DNA of 64,000 nucleotides from Chitinophaga pinensis (GCA_945865295.1 CAMBDE010000001.1:1-64000); one strand, 5' to 3'. Numbered from the stretch's first letter, positions 16,621 to 26,922 are shown. The notes: generated by a model from the sequence alone, not told the origin. Made by a program: numbers and translations.

Positions 16621-18186
16621 TTATTTAACTGCACTCTTTTCTCTAATAATGGTTTGCACATCCTTATTTTGAATACGGCTTTGTAACCAAGAGATAACAT
16701 CTAAATACATAAAGGCGCGGCTCTCTAATTTATTATGCTCCAATGGACCTAAGATGGCTAATAAATTTTCAAAAGCCAATTTCAATTCTTCTTTGTTGAT
16801 ACCGGCCACACCTGCACGACCATATTTCTGAATGGATTGTTTCAAGAAGTTGAATAGTACTTCCTCCACCGTGCTAAGGTTATCCATCTTACCCATAAAG
16901 CGATACACCGATTTAGATAAATAGTTCACCACTTCCATATTGCCCAATTCAAAATGCGCAATTAAATGTAATAAGCGCGCGTAGCATTGCAAATCGTCAC
17001 GAAGATTCAATTTCCAATTGATGATATTATTTAAATAATCAATGGCTTTTGCAGGCTCCCCTGCACCAAAATACAAACAAGCAATTTTATAATAAAACAC
17101 CAGTACGCGGTGGCTATCAATGAAAGGCTCAATCTCTTGTAATTGCGCCTCCATCATAGGTATCATCTTTAAGCCTTCGCTGAAACTACCTTCTAAAAAG
17201 TGTTGGTTGATTTTAGCAATATAGATATACACAAAACATTGAATCTGGTTATTTTTATTATTCAATACAATAGTTTCTTGACTAAATTCTTCAAGTAACG
17301 CAATCGTGTCTTTAAATTTTTGAAGGTTACGTAAATCAAAAAACGCACTAATTAAATTGTGCAATCCTTTAATATATTGTGCGGTCTCAATACCTTTCAT
17401 ATTTTCATTCGCCTCGTATAAGTCAACCCATTTTTGACTGTACCGATAATGCATTAAAAAATCTTGGTTGATAAAGCTATGCCAGCACATGCATTGGTAA
17501 CGGTACAGCTGTTCATAAAATCCTGTCGAAGATTTGATGGCCTCTAACACAGGATCTTGCATCATTTTATCTAAGATGGTGCGATCCTCGTCATTGCGTG
17601 CATGACCATGTTGAATATACCAACCATATAATTGTAAAGACAGGTTAGATGCTTTTGCAATCAATTCTAAACGTAGGTTCACGTCATCAATTTCTTCGCT
17701 CAACTGTTTAGCACGATCTTGCATGCTGCGGGTGATATGTAGGGACTCAATCTTCTTTTCTAAAAACAACACTTGTAATAAATAAGTGACTTGGTTGTTT
17801 TGTTTGGTCAATATTTTTATTTTCTCCAACAAGCGTAAACTCTGTAGGTAAAGTCCTTTGTTGTATAAAATTTTTGCATGATCCAATTGTTCATGAATCT
17901 GTAAGTCGATATTCTCGTGTTGTTTCAATACCCTAAGGCTCGATAAAATTTGATCGTATAAATGTGCTTTTAAGTTGGAGAGCTGTTGCTTCTGAATGGA
18001 CTCATTTTTTCTTAAAAGCTCCTCCTCATCATAATCCTTCATTTTGTCCAAGGCATCAAAAAGATGGATGATCTTTAAGTCAGTCGTCGCAGAATTACGG
18101 GTAACGTACAATTTGAAGTTGCGTTTTTCGGCCCTTTCAAGGGATTTTAACAAAATAAAAAGCGCATCTGTACTCAGGTTGGGCAT
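16621..18186 (-). CDS. Uncharacterised helical-repeat (TPR-like) protein
   Basis: I do not recognise a named family with certainty. The 521-residue product is rich in Leu, Lys, Glu and Gln and predicted almost wholly helical, with no signal peptide or membrane segment. It opens with LFILLKSLERAEKRNFKLYV, a start I associate with conserved hypothetical proteins of Bacteroidota. Helical pairs with Tyr/Ala spacing, such as YNKGLYLQSLRLLEKIKIL near 110 and YFGAGEPAKAIDYLNNIINW near 375, look like degenerate TPR units. It is divergent from leuA and shares a 178-base intergenic region with it. A cytosolic scaffold or sensor role is possible but unsupported. Confidence 0.75.
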   Translation of the reverse strand: MPNLSTDALFILLKSLERAEKRNFKLYVTRNSATTDLKIIHLFDALDKMKDYDEEELLRKNESIQKQQLSNLKAHLYDQILSSLRVLKQHENIDLQIHEQLDHAKILYNKGLYLQSLRLLEKIKILTKQNNQVTYLLQVLFLEKKIESLHITRSMQDRAKQLSEEIDDVNLRLELIAKASNLSLQLYGWYIQHGHARNDEDRTILDKMMQDPVLEAIKSSTGFYEQLYRYQCMCWHSFINQDFLMHYRYSQKWVDLYEANENMKGIETAQYIKGLHNLISAFFDLRNLQKFKDTIALLEEFSQETIVLNNKNNQIQCFVYIYIAKINQHFLEGSFSEGLKMIPMMEAQLQEIEPFIDSHRVLVFYYKIACLYFGAGEPAKAIDYLNNIINWKLNLRDDLQCYARLLHLIAHFELGNMEVVNYLSKSVYRFMGKMDNLSTVEEVLFNFLKQSIQKYGRAGVAGINKEELKLAFENLLAILGPLEHNKLESRAFMYLDVISWLQSRIQNKDVQTIIREKSAVK

Positions 18187-18244
18187 CGTAACTGAATTTG
18201 ATTCAAATTATTGAAAATCAATGTATTATCCAAAAATCGGATCC

Positions 18245-18259
18245 TTTACACAGTGTAAA
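18245..18259. promoter_or_regulatory. Perfect palindrome between divergent leuA and TPR-like gene
   Basis: TTTACAC-A-GTGTAAA is a perfect 7-bp inverted repeat around one base. It lies 59 bases before the TPR-like gene and 106 bases before leuA, a good place for an operator acting on one or both. No regulator of the leucine pathway is encoded in the window. The symmetry is seen directly; the role is inference. Confidence 0.4.
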
Positions 18260-18316
18260 ATAGGCATAAAAATGATCTAAAACACCCAGTTTGAATCGAT
18301 AAATTTGATCAGTAAG

Positions 18317-18335
18317 CGGGCATTTAGCCCGTTTT
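18317..18335 (+). promoter_or_regulatory. Terminator-like hairpin in the leuA leader
   Basis: CGGGC (18317-18321) pairs with GCCCG (18327-18331) over a 5-base loop and is followed by TTTT. It sits 30 bases before the leuA ATG and after a TAAATTTG box (18300-18307) that fits the phylum -7 consensus. The stem is short, so attenuation is possible but weak. No leucine-rich leader peptide is visible. Confidence 0.35.
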
Positions 18336-18364
18336 GTATCTATAATCTATTCAAAATCAATAAG

Positions 18365-19531
18365 ATGAACGAAAAAGTCTTCATATTCGATACGACCCTT
18401 AGAGATGGGGAACAGGTACCAGGTTGTAAATTAAACACCAAGGAGAAGCTAGCCCTAGCTGTAAGGTTAGAGGAGCTAGGCGTGGACATTATAGAAGCAG
18501 GATTCCCCGTGTCAAGCCCAGGCGATTTTGACTCGGTGCACCAAATTGCAAAGACCTTAAAAAATACGGTGGTTTGCGGATTGACAAGGGCGGTGCAAAA
18601 TGATATCGAGGTGGCTGCCCAAGCATTGAAGCCAGCGGCACGTTTTAGAATCCACACAGGCATCGGCACTTCCGACTTACACATAAAATATAAATTCAAT
18701 AGTACAAGAGAAGCGATCATCGAGCGCGCAGTGCAAGCAGTGAAGATGGCAAGAAATTTCACAGACGATGTAGAATTTTATGCAGAAGATGCAGGACGAA
18801 CAGACAATGTGTTTTTAGCACAAGTGATAGAAGCAGTTGTGAAAGCAGGCGCAACGACTTTAAATATACCAGATACCACTGGTTATTGTTTGCCTTATCA
18901 GTACCAAGAGAAGATGGCATTTCTATGGAACAATGTGCACAATATTGATAAAGCAGTTTTGTCTTGTCATTGCCATAACGATTTAGGATTGGCTACCGCG
19001 AATTCCATTGCAGGCGTGATGGGAGGTGCAAGACAAATAGAATGTACTATTAATGGATTGGGTGAGCGCGCGGGTAATACCGCATTGGAGGAAGTGGTGA
19101 TGATTTTAAATCAACACAAAGACTTAGGTTTTTATACATGTATCAATCCAAAATTATTAAATCCAATTAGTCGTGAAGTGTCGGATGTGATGCGCATGGC
19201 AGTACAACCTAATAAAGCGATTGTAGGATCTAATGCGTTTTCGCATTCATCGGGTATTCATCAGGATGGATTTTTGAAAGAAGCACAAACCTATGAGATC
19301 ATGAATCCTGCAGAAGTAGGTGCAGAAGATACTAAAATTGTATTAACAGCAAGAAGTGGAAGATCAGCGCTAGCACACCGTTTGCACAAATTAGGATTTG
19401 AATACAACAGAAATGACATTGATGCATTGTATGCAATGTTTGTAGAAGTAGCAGATAAAAAGAAAGAAGTAGTGGAATCAGATTTACAAGCAATGGCAAA
19501 AGCCTACAATACCACTTTAGTGTCTCAATAG
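18365..19531 (+). CDS. leuA: 2-isopropylmalate synthase, short form without regulatory domain
   Basis: This enzyme condenses 2-ketoisovalerate and acetyl-CoA in the first step of leucine synthesis. I start it at ATG 18365, giving [17 protein letters not shown]. An in-frame ATG at 18305 would add 20 unrelated residues that run through the leader hairpin. The catalytic barrel shows DTTLRDGEQ (9-17), the metal-binding CHCHNDLG near 200 and [14 protein letters not shown] near 235. [11 protein letters not shown] and the helical linker follow. The product has only 388 residues; the leucine-binding LeuA dimer domain that takes many family members to about 510 is absent. Feedback inhibition by leucine is therefore doubtful. 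It heads a twelve-gene run on the same strand. Confidence 0.93.
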   Translation: MNEKVFIFDTTLRDGEQVPGCKLNTKEKLALAVRLEELGVDIIEAGFPVSSPGDFDSVHQIAKTLKNTVVCGLTRAVQNDIEVAAQALKPAARFRIHTGIGTSDLHIKYKFNSTREAIIERAVQAVKMARNFTDDVEFYAEDAGRTDNVFLAQVIEAVVKAGATTLNIPDTTGYCLPYQYQEKMAFLWNNVHNIDKAVLSCHCHNDLGLATANSIAGVMGGARQIECTINGLGERAGNTALEEVVMILNQHKDLGFYTCINPKLLNPISREVSDVMRMAVQPNKAIVGSNAFSHSSGIHQDGFLKEAQTYEIMNPAEVGAEDTKIVLTARSGRSALAHRLHKLGFEYNRNDIDALYAMFVEVADKKKEVVESDLQAMAKAYNTTLVSQ

Positions 19532-19559
19532 GGAGACACTGAAAATAAAACATTCAACA

Positions 19560-20963
19560 ATGGGGAATACATTATTCGGAAAAATTTGGGACAAGCATGT
19601 GGTCAAGCAAATTCAAGATGGTCTATCGGTATTGTATATTGATAAACATTTTATTCATGAAGTGACGAGTCCGCAAGCATTTACTGGTATTGAAAAAAGA
19701 GGCGCAAGTATTTTTCGTCCAGCACAAATTGTGGCAACAGCAGATCACAATGTGCCCACTATAAATCAGCATTTACCTATTGCCGATCAGCTATCTCGTT
19801 TTCAGGTAGACACATTGATTGACAATTGTGCAAAGCATGGCGTGACATTATACGGACTAGGACATCCGAACCAAGGGATTGTGCATGTGATAGGACCAGA
19901 ATTAGGAATCACGCAACCAGGCATGACCATTGTATGTGGAGACAGTCACACGTCTACACATGGTGCGTTTGGATCGGTGGCATTTGGTATTGGCACAAGT
20001 GAAGTAGAAATGGTTTTTGCAGCACAATGTATTATGCAAACTAAGCCAAAATCAATGCGCATCAATATCGAAGGCCTATTGAATCAAGGCGTGGTATCAA
20101 AAGATATTATTTTATACATCATTGCAAAAATATCTGCAAGTGGTGCAACAGGATATTTTGTAGAATATGCAGGATCCGCCATTCGTGCATTGAGCATGGA
20201 AGCAAGAATGACTATTTGTAATATGAGTATCGAGATGGGTGCGCGCGGAGGCATGATTGCACCAGACCAAACCACTTTTGATTATATCCAAGGAAGAATG
20301 TTTGCACCAAAGGGCGCAGACTGGGAGCAACAATTAACGGAATGGGAAACATTGTACAGCGATGCAGAGGCACATTTTGATATGGAAATTCATATTGATG
20401 CAGCAGACATTGAACCAATGATCACTTACGGAACCAATCCTGGTATGGGCTTATCGGTAACTGGTGCTTTGCCTACGATGGAAAGTTTTGCAGACGCCAC
20501 AGAAAAACAAAATTATGAGAAGGCATTAAAGTACATGGGCTTAACAGCAGGACAAAGTTTATTAGGTATGCCAGTACAAAATGTATTCATTGGGTCTTGT
20601 ACCAATTCAAGAATCGAAGATTTTAGATTGGTGGCAAATATTATTAAAGGCAAACAAAAAGATCCAGCAGTGAAAACATTGATTGTGCCAGGCTCGCAGG
20701 AAGTTGCCAAGCAAATTAAGCAAGAGGGATTAGATAAAATATTTGAAGCAGCAGGTATTGAAATTAGACAAGCAGGATGTAGTGCTTGTTTAGGTATGAA
20801 CGAAGATAAAATACCTGCAGGAGAATATTGCGTGAGCACGAGTAACAGAAATTTTGAAGGACGACAGGGTGCGGGAGCAAGAACCATGCTAGTGAGCCCG
20901 CTTACAGCAGCAGCGGCATTATTAACAGGCAAGATCACAGACATTAGAACCTTATTAAATTAA
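19560..20963 (+). CDS. leuC: 3-isopropylmalate dehydratase large subunit
   Basis: With LeuD it isomerises 2- to 3-isopropylmalate. It is an aconitase-fold protein with a [4Fe-4S] cluster. The 467-residue length is normal. The three cluster ligands are at the expected places: Cys347 in GSCTNSR, and Cys407 and Cys410 in [20 protein letters not shown] is also present. It starts 28 bases after leuA and is followed by leuD. Confidence 0.98.
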   Translation: MGNTLFGKIWDKHVVKQIQDGLSVLYIDKHFIHEVTSPQAFTGIEKRGASIFRPAQIVATADHNVPTINQHLPIADQLSRFQVDTLIDNCAKHGVTLYGLGHPNQGIVHVIGPELGITQPGMTIVCGDSHTSTHGAFGSVAFGIGTSEVEMVFAAQCIMQTKPKSMRINIEGLLNQGVVSKDIILYIIAKISASGATGYFVEYAGSAIRALSMEARMTICNMSIEMGARGGMIAPDQTTFDYIQGRMFAPKGADWEQQLTEWETLYSDAEAHFDMEIHIDAADIEPMITYGTNPGMGLSVTGALPTMESFADATEKQNYEKALKYMGLTAGQSLLGMPVQNVFIGSCTNSRIEDFRLVANIIKGKQKDPAVKTLIVPGSQEVAKQIKQEGLDKIFEAAGIEIRQAGCSACLGMNEDKIPAGEYCVSTSNRNFEGRQGAGARTMLVSPLTAAAALLTGKITDIRTLLN

Positions 20964-20995
20964 AAGTTAAAGACGAACTATAGAATCATAGACAT

Positions 20996-21595
20996 ATGCA
21001 ATCATTACAAACTATTAGGAGCAAATTTATTCCACTACGTATCGAGAATATTGATACGGATCAGATTATTCCTGCGCGTTTTTTAAAAGCCACGACGAAA
21101 GATGGTTTTGGTAAAAATTTATTTAGAGACTGGAGATATGAAAATGATGATGAGACAAATCCAAAAGCAGATTTTGTTTTGAATCAAGCACAATACAGTG
21201 GTGCTATATTAGTCGCAGCAAAGAATTTTGGATGTGGTTCATCAAGAGAGCATGCAGCATGGTCTATTTTAGATTATGGTTTTAAGGTAGTCGTGTCTAG
21301 CTTTTTTGCAGATATTTTTAAAAACAATGCTTTGAACAATGGTGTATTGCCAGTGACGGTAAGTGATGCATTTTTACAACAAATTTTTGCACAGGGTCCT
21401 AATGATACTTTATCCATTGATTTAGCAGCACAAACCATCACCATTGATGCAACAGGCGCAGTGGAAACATTTGAAATCAATGCCTATAAAAAAACTTGTT
21501 TGTTGAATGGCTATGATGACATTGACTATCTATTAAGCATGAGAGCAGAGATTGCAGCATTTGAAGCAAAAAATAAAAACTATAACCTATCATAA
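20996..21595 (+). CDS. leuD: 3-isopropylmalate dehydratase small subunit
   Basis: This is the swivel-domain partner of LeuC. It has 199 residues, as usual. The N-terminus carries [14 protein letters not shown] and the substrate-binding [13 protein letters not shown] near residue 80. Its stop lies 4 bases before the leuB start, so translation is probably coupled. Confidence 0.97.
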   Translation: MQSLQTIRSKFIPLRIENIDTDQIIPARFLKATTKDGFGKNLFRDWRYENDDETNPKADFVLNQAQYSGAILVAAKNFGCGSSREHAAWSILDYGFKVVVSSFFADIFKNNALNNGVLPVTVSDAFLQQIFAQGPNDTLSIDLAAQTITIDATGAVETFEINAYKKTCLLNGYDDIDYLLSMRAEIAAFEAKNKNYNLS

Positions 21596-21599
21596 TAGT

Positions 21600-22715
21600 A
21601 TGGAAAAGAAAATTGCGGTGATATTGGGAGATGGCATTGGTCCAGAAGTAACCCATCAGTCTATTAAAGTGTTGAACATGATTGCAAAACAATATGGTCA
21701 TCAGTTTAGTTATGAGTATGGTTTGATGGGCGCGGTGGCCATAGACGAAACGGGTAATCCTTTGCCAGACGAAACTATTGCTATATGTAAAAATAGTGAT
21801 GCCATTTTATTTGGCGCCATTGGTGATCCAAAATATGACAATGACCCAACAGCTAAAGTAAGACCAGAGCAGGGCTTATTAAAATTGCGTAAGGAGTTAC
21901 AATTGTTTGCGAATATCCGTCCGGTAAAAACCTATCCTTCTTTACAACACTTGTCACCGTTAAAAGCCAAGTATTTAGAAGAGGTTGACTTTGTTATTTT
22001 CAGAGAGTTAACTGGGGGAATTTATTTTGGTGCAAAATCACTCAGCGAAGACGGCACAGTGGCTAAAGACGATTGTTCTTATAGTGTGATGGAGATAGAA
22101 CGTGTAGCACATTTAGCATTTCAGTATGCGCAAAAAAGAAAACAACATCTAACATTGATCGATAAAGCCAATGTATTAGAAACATCTAGACTATGGCGCA
22201 AAGTCGTGCAAGCAATTGCAAAAGAATACAATGATGTGCAAGTAGATTATTTATTTGTAGACAATGCAGCCATGCAAATTATATTAAACCCTGCACAGTT
22301 TGATGTGGTGTTAACAGAAAATTTATTTGGTGATATTTTAAGCGACGAAGCATCCGTATTAGCTGGTTCTTTGGGCTTATTGCCATCGGCATCAGTTGGT
22401 AATACAGCAGCTTTGTTTGAACCAATCCATGGTTCTTATCCGCAAGCAAAAGGGAAAGACATTGCCAATCCAATGGGCTCTATTTTATCAACTGCTATGT
22501 TATTAGATCATTTTGGATTAACTGAAGAAGCTGTTAGTGTGCGCACTGCAGTGGACTGGTGTTTGAATAATGGGTTTGTGACAAAAGATATAGACAGTAG
22601 TAATAGTTATACGACTACAGCCATTGGTGATATGGTATCAGAATTTATTGAACGACACGCAAAGGGCGAAAAGCATCCTATTCATGAACGTTTACATAAA
22701 TCAACAATAATATAA
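21600..22715 (+). CDS. leuB: 3-isopropylmalate dehydrogenase
   Basis: This NAD-dependent enzyme oxidises and decarboxylates 3-isopropylmalate to 2-ketoisocaproate. I start it at ATG 21600 ([17 protein letters not shown]), since an in-frame ATG at 21552 would overlap leuD and add 16 residues absent from the family. Its length is 371 residues. Motifs are LLKLRKEL near 82, [10 protein letters not shown] near 130, [13 protein letters not shown], the metal-binding [14 protein letters not shown], and [18 protein letters not shown]. The gene order leuACDB is complete. Confidence 0.97.
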   Translation: MEKKIAVILGDGIGPEVTHQSIKVLNMIAKQYGHQFSYEYGLMGAVAIDETGNPLPDETIAICKNSDAILFGAIGDPKYDNDPTAKVRPEQGLLKLRKELQLFANIRPVKTYPSLQHLSPLKAKYLEEVDFVIFRELTGGIYFGAKSLSEDGTVAKDDCSYSVMEIERVAHLAFQYAQKRKQHLTLIDKANVLETSRLWRKVVQAIAKEYNDVQVDYLFVDNAAMQIILNPAQFDVVLTENLFGDILSDEASVLAGSLGLLPSASVGNTAALFEPIHGSYPQAKGKDIANPMGSILSTAMLLDHFGLTEEAVSVRTAVDWCLNNGFVTKDIDSSNSYTTTAIGDMVSEFIERHAKGEKHPIHERLHKSTII

Positions 22716-22720
22716 ACTTT

Positions 22721-24400
22721 ATGGAACTTAATAAATATTCAAAGACCATCACATTAGATACAACGCAACCCGCTGCGCAGGCGATGTTTTATGGTATAGG
22801 ACTAACCGATGAAGATTTGCATAAGGCACAAGTAGGTATTGTAAGTATGGGTTTTGATGGCAATACTTGTAATATGCATTTGAATGACTTAGCTGCAGAT
22901 ATTAAAAAAAGTATTTGGGAAAATAATTTAGTGGGATTGACCTTTCACACCATTGGTGTGAGTGATGGCATGAGTAATGGAACACCGGGTATGCGTTTTT
23001 CGCTAGTGAGTAGAGATGTGATTGCAGATAGTATTGAAACTGTTTGTGGCGCACAATATTATGATGGATTGATTGCAGTGCCAGGCTGTGATAAAAATAT
23101 GCCAGGATCAATTATTGCGATGGGAAGATTGAACCGCCCATCGATTATGATTTATGGTGGCACTATTGCACCAGGACATTATAAAGGACAAGACTTAAAT
23201 ATTGTTTCTGCATTTGAAGCATTAGGACAAAAATTAGCAGGACAATTAGATGAAGCAGATTTTCAAGGTATCATTAAACATGCATGTCCGGGGGCTGGCG
23301 CATGTGGTGGGATGTATACTGCGAATACGATGGCTGCAGCGATTGAGGCATTGGGTATGAGTTTACCCTACTCTTCTTCTAACCCTGCATTGAGCGAAGC
23401 CAAGCAACAAGAATGTAAGGATGCAGGAAAAGCCATTCGATATTTATTAGAAAAAGACATTAAGCCAAAAGACATCATGACGCGCAAAGCATTTGAAAAT
23501 GCGATTGCACTGATCATGGTATTGGGAGGTAGCACCAATGCGGTATTGCATATGATTGCTATGGCAAAAAGTGTAGATGTAAGTATTACGCAAGACGATT
23601 TCCAAACAATTAGTGATAAAACGCCGGTCTTAGCAGACTTTAAACCGTCTGGAAAATATTTAATGCAGGACTTGCATCAATATGGCGGTGTACCAGCAGT
23701 CATGAAATACATGTTGGCGCAAGGATGGTTGCATGGAGATTGTTTAACTGTTACTGGGAAAACCCTTGCCGAAAATTTAGCGACTGTTCCTGATTTAGAT
23801 TTTGATCAACAAAAAATTATTCTTCCAAAAGAAAATCCAATCAAAGCAACGGGTCATTTACAAATTATGTATGGCAATTTAGCAACGGGGGGGAGTGTGG
23901 CAAAAATTTCTGGAAAAGAAGGCGATTTATTTGAAGGACCGGCACGCGTATTTGATGGAGAGCAATCCTTGATTGAAGGCATCAATACAGGAAAAATTAA
24001 AGAAGGGGATGTGGTGGTGATTAAAAATGTAGGACCTGTTGGTGCACCAGGTATGCCCGAGATGTTAAAACCAACTTCGGCCATCATTGGTGCGGGCTTA
24101 GGAAAATCAGTGGCACTTATCACAGACGGAAGATTCAGTGGAGGCACACATGGCTTTGTGGTAGGACATATCACACCTGAAGCTTATAAAGGAGGATTGA
24201 TTGCATTGGTGCAAGACAATGACATCATTGAATTGAGTGTGCAAAAACATACCATGACTTTAAAAGTAGCCGAAGCAATTATTGAACAAAGAAGAGCGGC
24301 TTATCAACAACCTGCATTAAAAGCAACAAAAGGGATATTATTTAAATACGCAAGATTGGTCAAGGACGCAAGTGAAGGATGTGTAACTGACCAGGATTAA
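22721..24400 (+). CDS. ilvD: Dihydroxy-acid dehydratase
   Basis: An iron-sulfur enzyme that dehydrates the dihydroxy acids to the keto-acid precursors of valine and isoleucine. It has 559 residues. Ligand cysteines are at 123 (PGCDKNMPG) and 195 ([14 protein letters not shown]); [10 protein letters not shown] near 50 provides a third conserved Cys. The C-terminal [16 protein letters not shown] is typical. Its start is 5 bases after leuB, which joins the leu and ilv parts of the operon. Confidence 0.98.
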   Translation: MELNKYSKTITLDTTQPAAQAMFYGIGLTDEDLHKAQVGIVSMGFDGNTCNMHLNDLAADIKKSIWENNLVGLTFHTIGVSDGMSNGTPGMRFSLVSRDVIADSIETVCGAQYYDGLIAVPGCDKNMPGSIIAMGRLNRPSIMIYGGTIAPGHYKGQDLNIVSAFEALGQKLAGQLDEADFQGIIKHACPGAGACGGMYTANTMAAAIEALGMSLPYSSSNPALSEAKQQECKDAGKAIRYLLEKDIKPKDIMTRKAFENAIALIMVLGGSTNAVLHMIAMAKSVDVSITQDDFQTISDKTPVLADFKPSGKYLMQDLHQYGGVPAVMKYMLAQGWLHGDCLTVTGKTLAENLATVPDLDFDQQKIILPKENPIKATGHLQIMYGNLATGGSVAKISGKEGDLFEGPARVFDGEQSLIEGINTGKIKEGDVVVIKNVGPVGAPGMPEMLKPTSAIIGAGLGKSVALITDGRFSGGTHGFVVGHITPEAYKGGLIALVQDNDIIELSVQKHTMTLKVAEAIIEQRRAAYQQPALKATKGILFKYARLVKDASEGCVTDQD

Positions 24401-24407
24401 AAATTGT

Positions 24408-26108
24408 ATGATGGAAACAAAACAACTTACAGGATCAAAAGCATTACTAGAAGCATGTATTGCAGAAGGCGTAGATACCATATTTGGTTATCCGGGTGGA
24501 GCGATCATGCCTATTTATGATGCATTGTATGATTATACAGAAAAATTAAAGCATGTACTTGTAAGACATGAGCAAGGCGGGATTCATGCTGGACAAGGTT
24601 ATGCAAGAACATCGAGTAAAGTGGGTGTGGTGTTTGCAACAAGCGGACCAGGTGCAACCAATTTAGTGACTGGACTAGCAGATGCAATGATTGATAGCAC
24701 ACCATTGGTTTGTATTACTGGACAAGTGTTCGCACATTTATTAGGAACAGATGCATTTCAGGAAACAGATATCATCAATATCACGATGCCTGTGACAAAA
24801 TGGAATTATCAAATCACAGATGCGACAGAGATCCCACATATATTAGCCAAAGCTTTTTATTTAGCAAAAACTGGAAGACCAGGACCCGTATTAATTGATA
24901 TCACTAAGAATGCACAATTTCAATCCTTCGATTATCAAGGGTACACTGTGTGCAATCATGTAAGATCTTACCGACCAAAACCCATCATCCGAAAAGAATA
25001 TATCAATGAAGCAGTGCAACTTATTAATGAAGCAAAAAAACCATTGGTAATTTTTGGACAGGGTGTGATTTTAGGAAATGCAGAAAATGAGTTTAAGGAA
25101 TTTATAGAAAAATCTGGTATGCCAGCGGCATGGACCATTTTAGCATTGAGTGCAATGCCAACAGATCATCCGCAAAACGTAGGTATGCTTGGGATGCATG
25201 GCAACTATGGTCCAAATGTATTGACTAATGAATGTGATGTATTGATTGCAGTGGGGATGCGTTTTGACGATCGTGTGACAGGAAGATTGGATAAGTACGC
25301 GAAGCAAGCAAAAATTATTCATCTAGATATTGATCCATCCGAGATTGATAAAAATTTATTGGCCCATGTGGGTGTATGGGGTGACTGTAAAGAAACCCTA
25401 CCCTTATTAACTGAGGGCATCGAACAAAAAGATAGAAGCGAGTGGTTACAAGTTTTTGCTGGATATGCAAAAGAAGAATACGAGCAATGCATCAAAGACG
25501 AGATGCATCCTAGCAGTGAAGAAATGACGATGGCCGAAGTGATTCATGCGGTGAATGAAATTACAAAAGGAGATGCCGTGATGGTGACCGACGTGGGACA
25601 ACATCAGATGGTGACTTGTAGGTATGCAAAATTTAATCAAACAAGAAGCAATGTGACATCGGGTGGATTGGGTACCATGGGATTTGGATTGCCAGCAGCC
25701 ATTGGTGCCAAGTTTGGCGCACCAGAAAGAACAGTCATTGCAGTCATTGGAGATGGCGGCATACAAATGACTTTACAAGAATTTGGTACCATCATGCAAA
25801 CGGGCATCAATGTGAAAGTGATGATTTTAAACAATCAATTTTTAGGGATGGTGCGTCAGTGGCAGCAATTGTTCATGGACAAGCGCTACAGTTTTGTGGA
25901 TATAGAAAGCCCTGATTATGTGATGCTCGCTAATTCCTATAAGATAGCAGCAGCAAAAGTTAGCAAGCGTGAAGACCTAGTGTCTGCAGTCACAAAGATG
26001 TTAGCACATCCAGGGTCTTATGTATTAGAGGTGATGGTGGGTAAGGAAAACAATGTATTCCCAATGGTACCACAGGGGTGCTCGGTCTCTGAAATCAGAT
26101 TGAAGTAA
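24408..26108 (+). CDS. ilvB: Acetolactate synthase large subunit
   Basis: A thiamine diphosphate and FAD enzyme making acetolactate and acetohydroxybutyrate. Length is 566 residues. The catalytic Glu is in RHEQGGIHAGQGYAR near residue 60. The ThDP motif starts at GDGGIQMTLQEFG near 448 and ends with LNNQFLGMVRQWQ. The central FAD region contains GMLGMHGNYGPN. Two ATG codons stand in a row at 24408 and 24411; either could be used. It is 7 bases after ilvD. The regulatory subunit follows after a repeat-bearing gap. Confidence 0.97.
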   Translation: MMETKQLTGSKALLEACIAEGVDTIFGYPGGAIMPIYDALYDYTEKLKHVLVRHEQGGIHAGQGYARTSSKVGVVFATSGPGATNLVTGLADAMIDSTPLVCITGQVFAHLLGTDAFQETDIINITMPVTKWNYQITDATEIPHILAKAFYLAKTGRPGPVLIDITKNAQFQSFDYQGYTVCNHVRSYRPKPIIRKEYINEAVQLINEAKKPLVIFGQGVILGNAENEFKEFIEKSGMPAAWTILALSAMPTDHPQNVGMLGMHGNYGPNVLTNECDVLIAVGMRFDDRVTGRLDKYAKQAKIIHLDIDPSEIDKNLLAHVGVWGDCKETLPLLTEGIEQKDRSEWLQVFAGYAKEEYEQCIKDEMHPSSEEMTMAEVIHAVNEITKGDAVMVTDVGQHQMVTCRYAKFNQTRSNVTSGGLGTMGFGLPAAIGAKFGAPERTVIAVIGDGGIQMTLQEFGTIMQTGINVKVMILNNQFLGMVRQWQQLFMDKRYSFVDIESPDYVMLANSYKIAAAKVSKREDLVSAVTKMLAHPGSYVLEVMVGKENNVFPMVPQGCSVSEIRLK

Positions 26109-26109
26109 A

Positions 26110-26180
26110 ATTCGACCGAATAAAATGAGGTCAAATATTATGACTACAACATTCGACCGAATAAAATGAGATCAAATATT
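26110..26180 (+). repeat. Direct repeat of 30 bases between ilvB and ilvN
   Basis: Two copies, 26110-26139 and 26151-26180, are identical except for one G-to-A change; each starts ATTCGACCGAATAAAATGAG and ends TCAAATATT. They are 11 bases apart, a 41-base period. In the first copy GACC and GGTC form a small inverted repeat; the second copy has lost one side of it. The repeats almost fill the 88-base gap inside the operon. No function can be read from them. Confidence 0.85.
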
Positions 26181-26196
26181 TTTATAAAGTAAAATT

Positions 26197-26793
26197 ATGG
26201 AAAACGAAAAACAAGAATTTACAATCACGGTGTATACCGAAAACCAAGTTGGTTTATTAAATCGTATTGCCATTATTTTTTCGAGAAGAAAAATAAATGT
26301 GGAGAGTTTAAATACCTCTCCTTCGGAAGTGCAAGGCATACACCGCTTTACCATCGTCGTGGTAGAGTCCAGAGATGTGGTGCTTAAAATTGTGCGACAA
26401 ATTGAAAAGCAGGTAGAAGTTTTAAAAGCCTACTATAATACCAACGATGAAATTGTATGGCAGGAATTGGCATTGTATAAAGTTTTATCGGATGAGATCA
26501 CAGAGAAAGTAAAAGTAGAAAGATTGTTGAGAGAGTTTGGCGCAAGAGCGGTGGCCATTAGAAAAGACTTTATTGTTTTTGAAACGACAGGGCATAGAGA
26601 GGAAACCAATAAATTAATGGAAGCATTGGTACCATTTGGTTTGGTAGAATTTGTAAGAAGCGCTAGAGTGGCCATTATTAAAGAAAGTGCAGGCTTTCAC
26701 GAAAAACTAAAAGACTTTGAAAAAAGAGAACCAGGAGACGAATTGGCAGAAAACGAATACTTAGGAAAAAGCGCGACAGTATTTACGATGTAA
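26197..26793 (+). CDS. ilvN: Acetolactate synthase small (regulatory) subunit
   Basis: It activates IlvB and gives valine sensitivity. The 198-residue product has an N-terminal ACT domain at about 7-80 (FTITVYTENQVGLLNRIAIIF) with the usual SLNTSPSEVQGIHRFTIVV. The C-terminal ALS_ss_C-type region holds ELALYKV and TGHREETNKLMEAL. It is some 35 residues longer than the E. coli small subunits, with the excess at the charged C-terminus. Regulation by valine is thus kept in this operon although LeuA and IlvA lack their regulatory domains. Confidence 0.95.
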   Translation: MENEKQEFTITVYTENQVGLLNRIAIIFSRRKINVESLNTSPSEVQGIHRFTIVVVESRDVVLKIVRQIEKQVEVLKAYYNTNDEIVWQELALYKVLSDEITEKVKVERLLREFGARAVAIRKDFIVFETTGHREETNKLMEALVPFGLVEFVRSARVAIIKESAGFHEKLKDFEKREPGDELAENEYLGKSATVFTM

Positions 26794-26832
26794 AATTTTA
26801 AAAATTAATAAGCATTCATTAATGTATAAATG

Positions 26833-26922
26833 TACAAACATATAAACATATAAACATACAATTATACAAAAACACAAATAAATAAATAAACAAATATTCA
26901 ATTCATAAATTAAACAAATCAT
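26833..26922 (+). promoter_or_regulatory. G-free, A-rich leader of ilvC
   Basis: Ninety consecutive plus-strand bases up to the G of the ilvC start codon contain no G. They include repeated ATAAACAT-like units near 26838-26860 and AAATAAATAAATAAAC near 26876. Such a leader cannot form G-C or G-U pairs within itself and should stay unstructured. That fits high translation in a phylum that does not rely on Shine-Dalgarno pairing. The composition is seen directly; the effect is inferred. Confidence 0.6.

Noticed and set aside
18305-18364. In-frame upstream start or leader peptide for leuA
   Set aside because: The extra 20 residues do not resemble LeuA, contain no run of leucine codons and run through the leader hairpin; ATG 18365 gives the conserved N-terminus.
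26813-26910. Short AT repeats before ilvC as a CRISPR-like array
   Set aside because: The units are under 10 bases, have no spacers of constant length and no cas genes are near.
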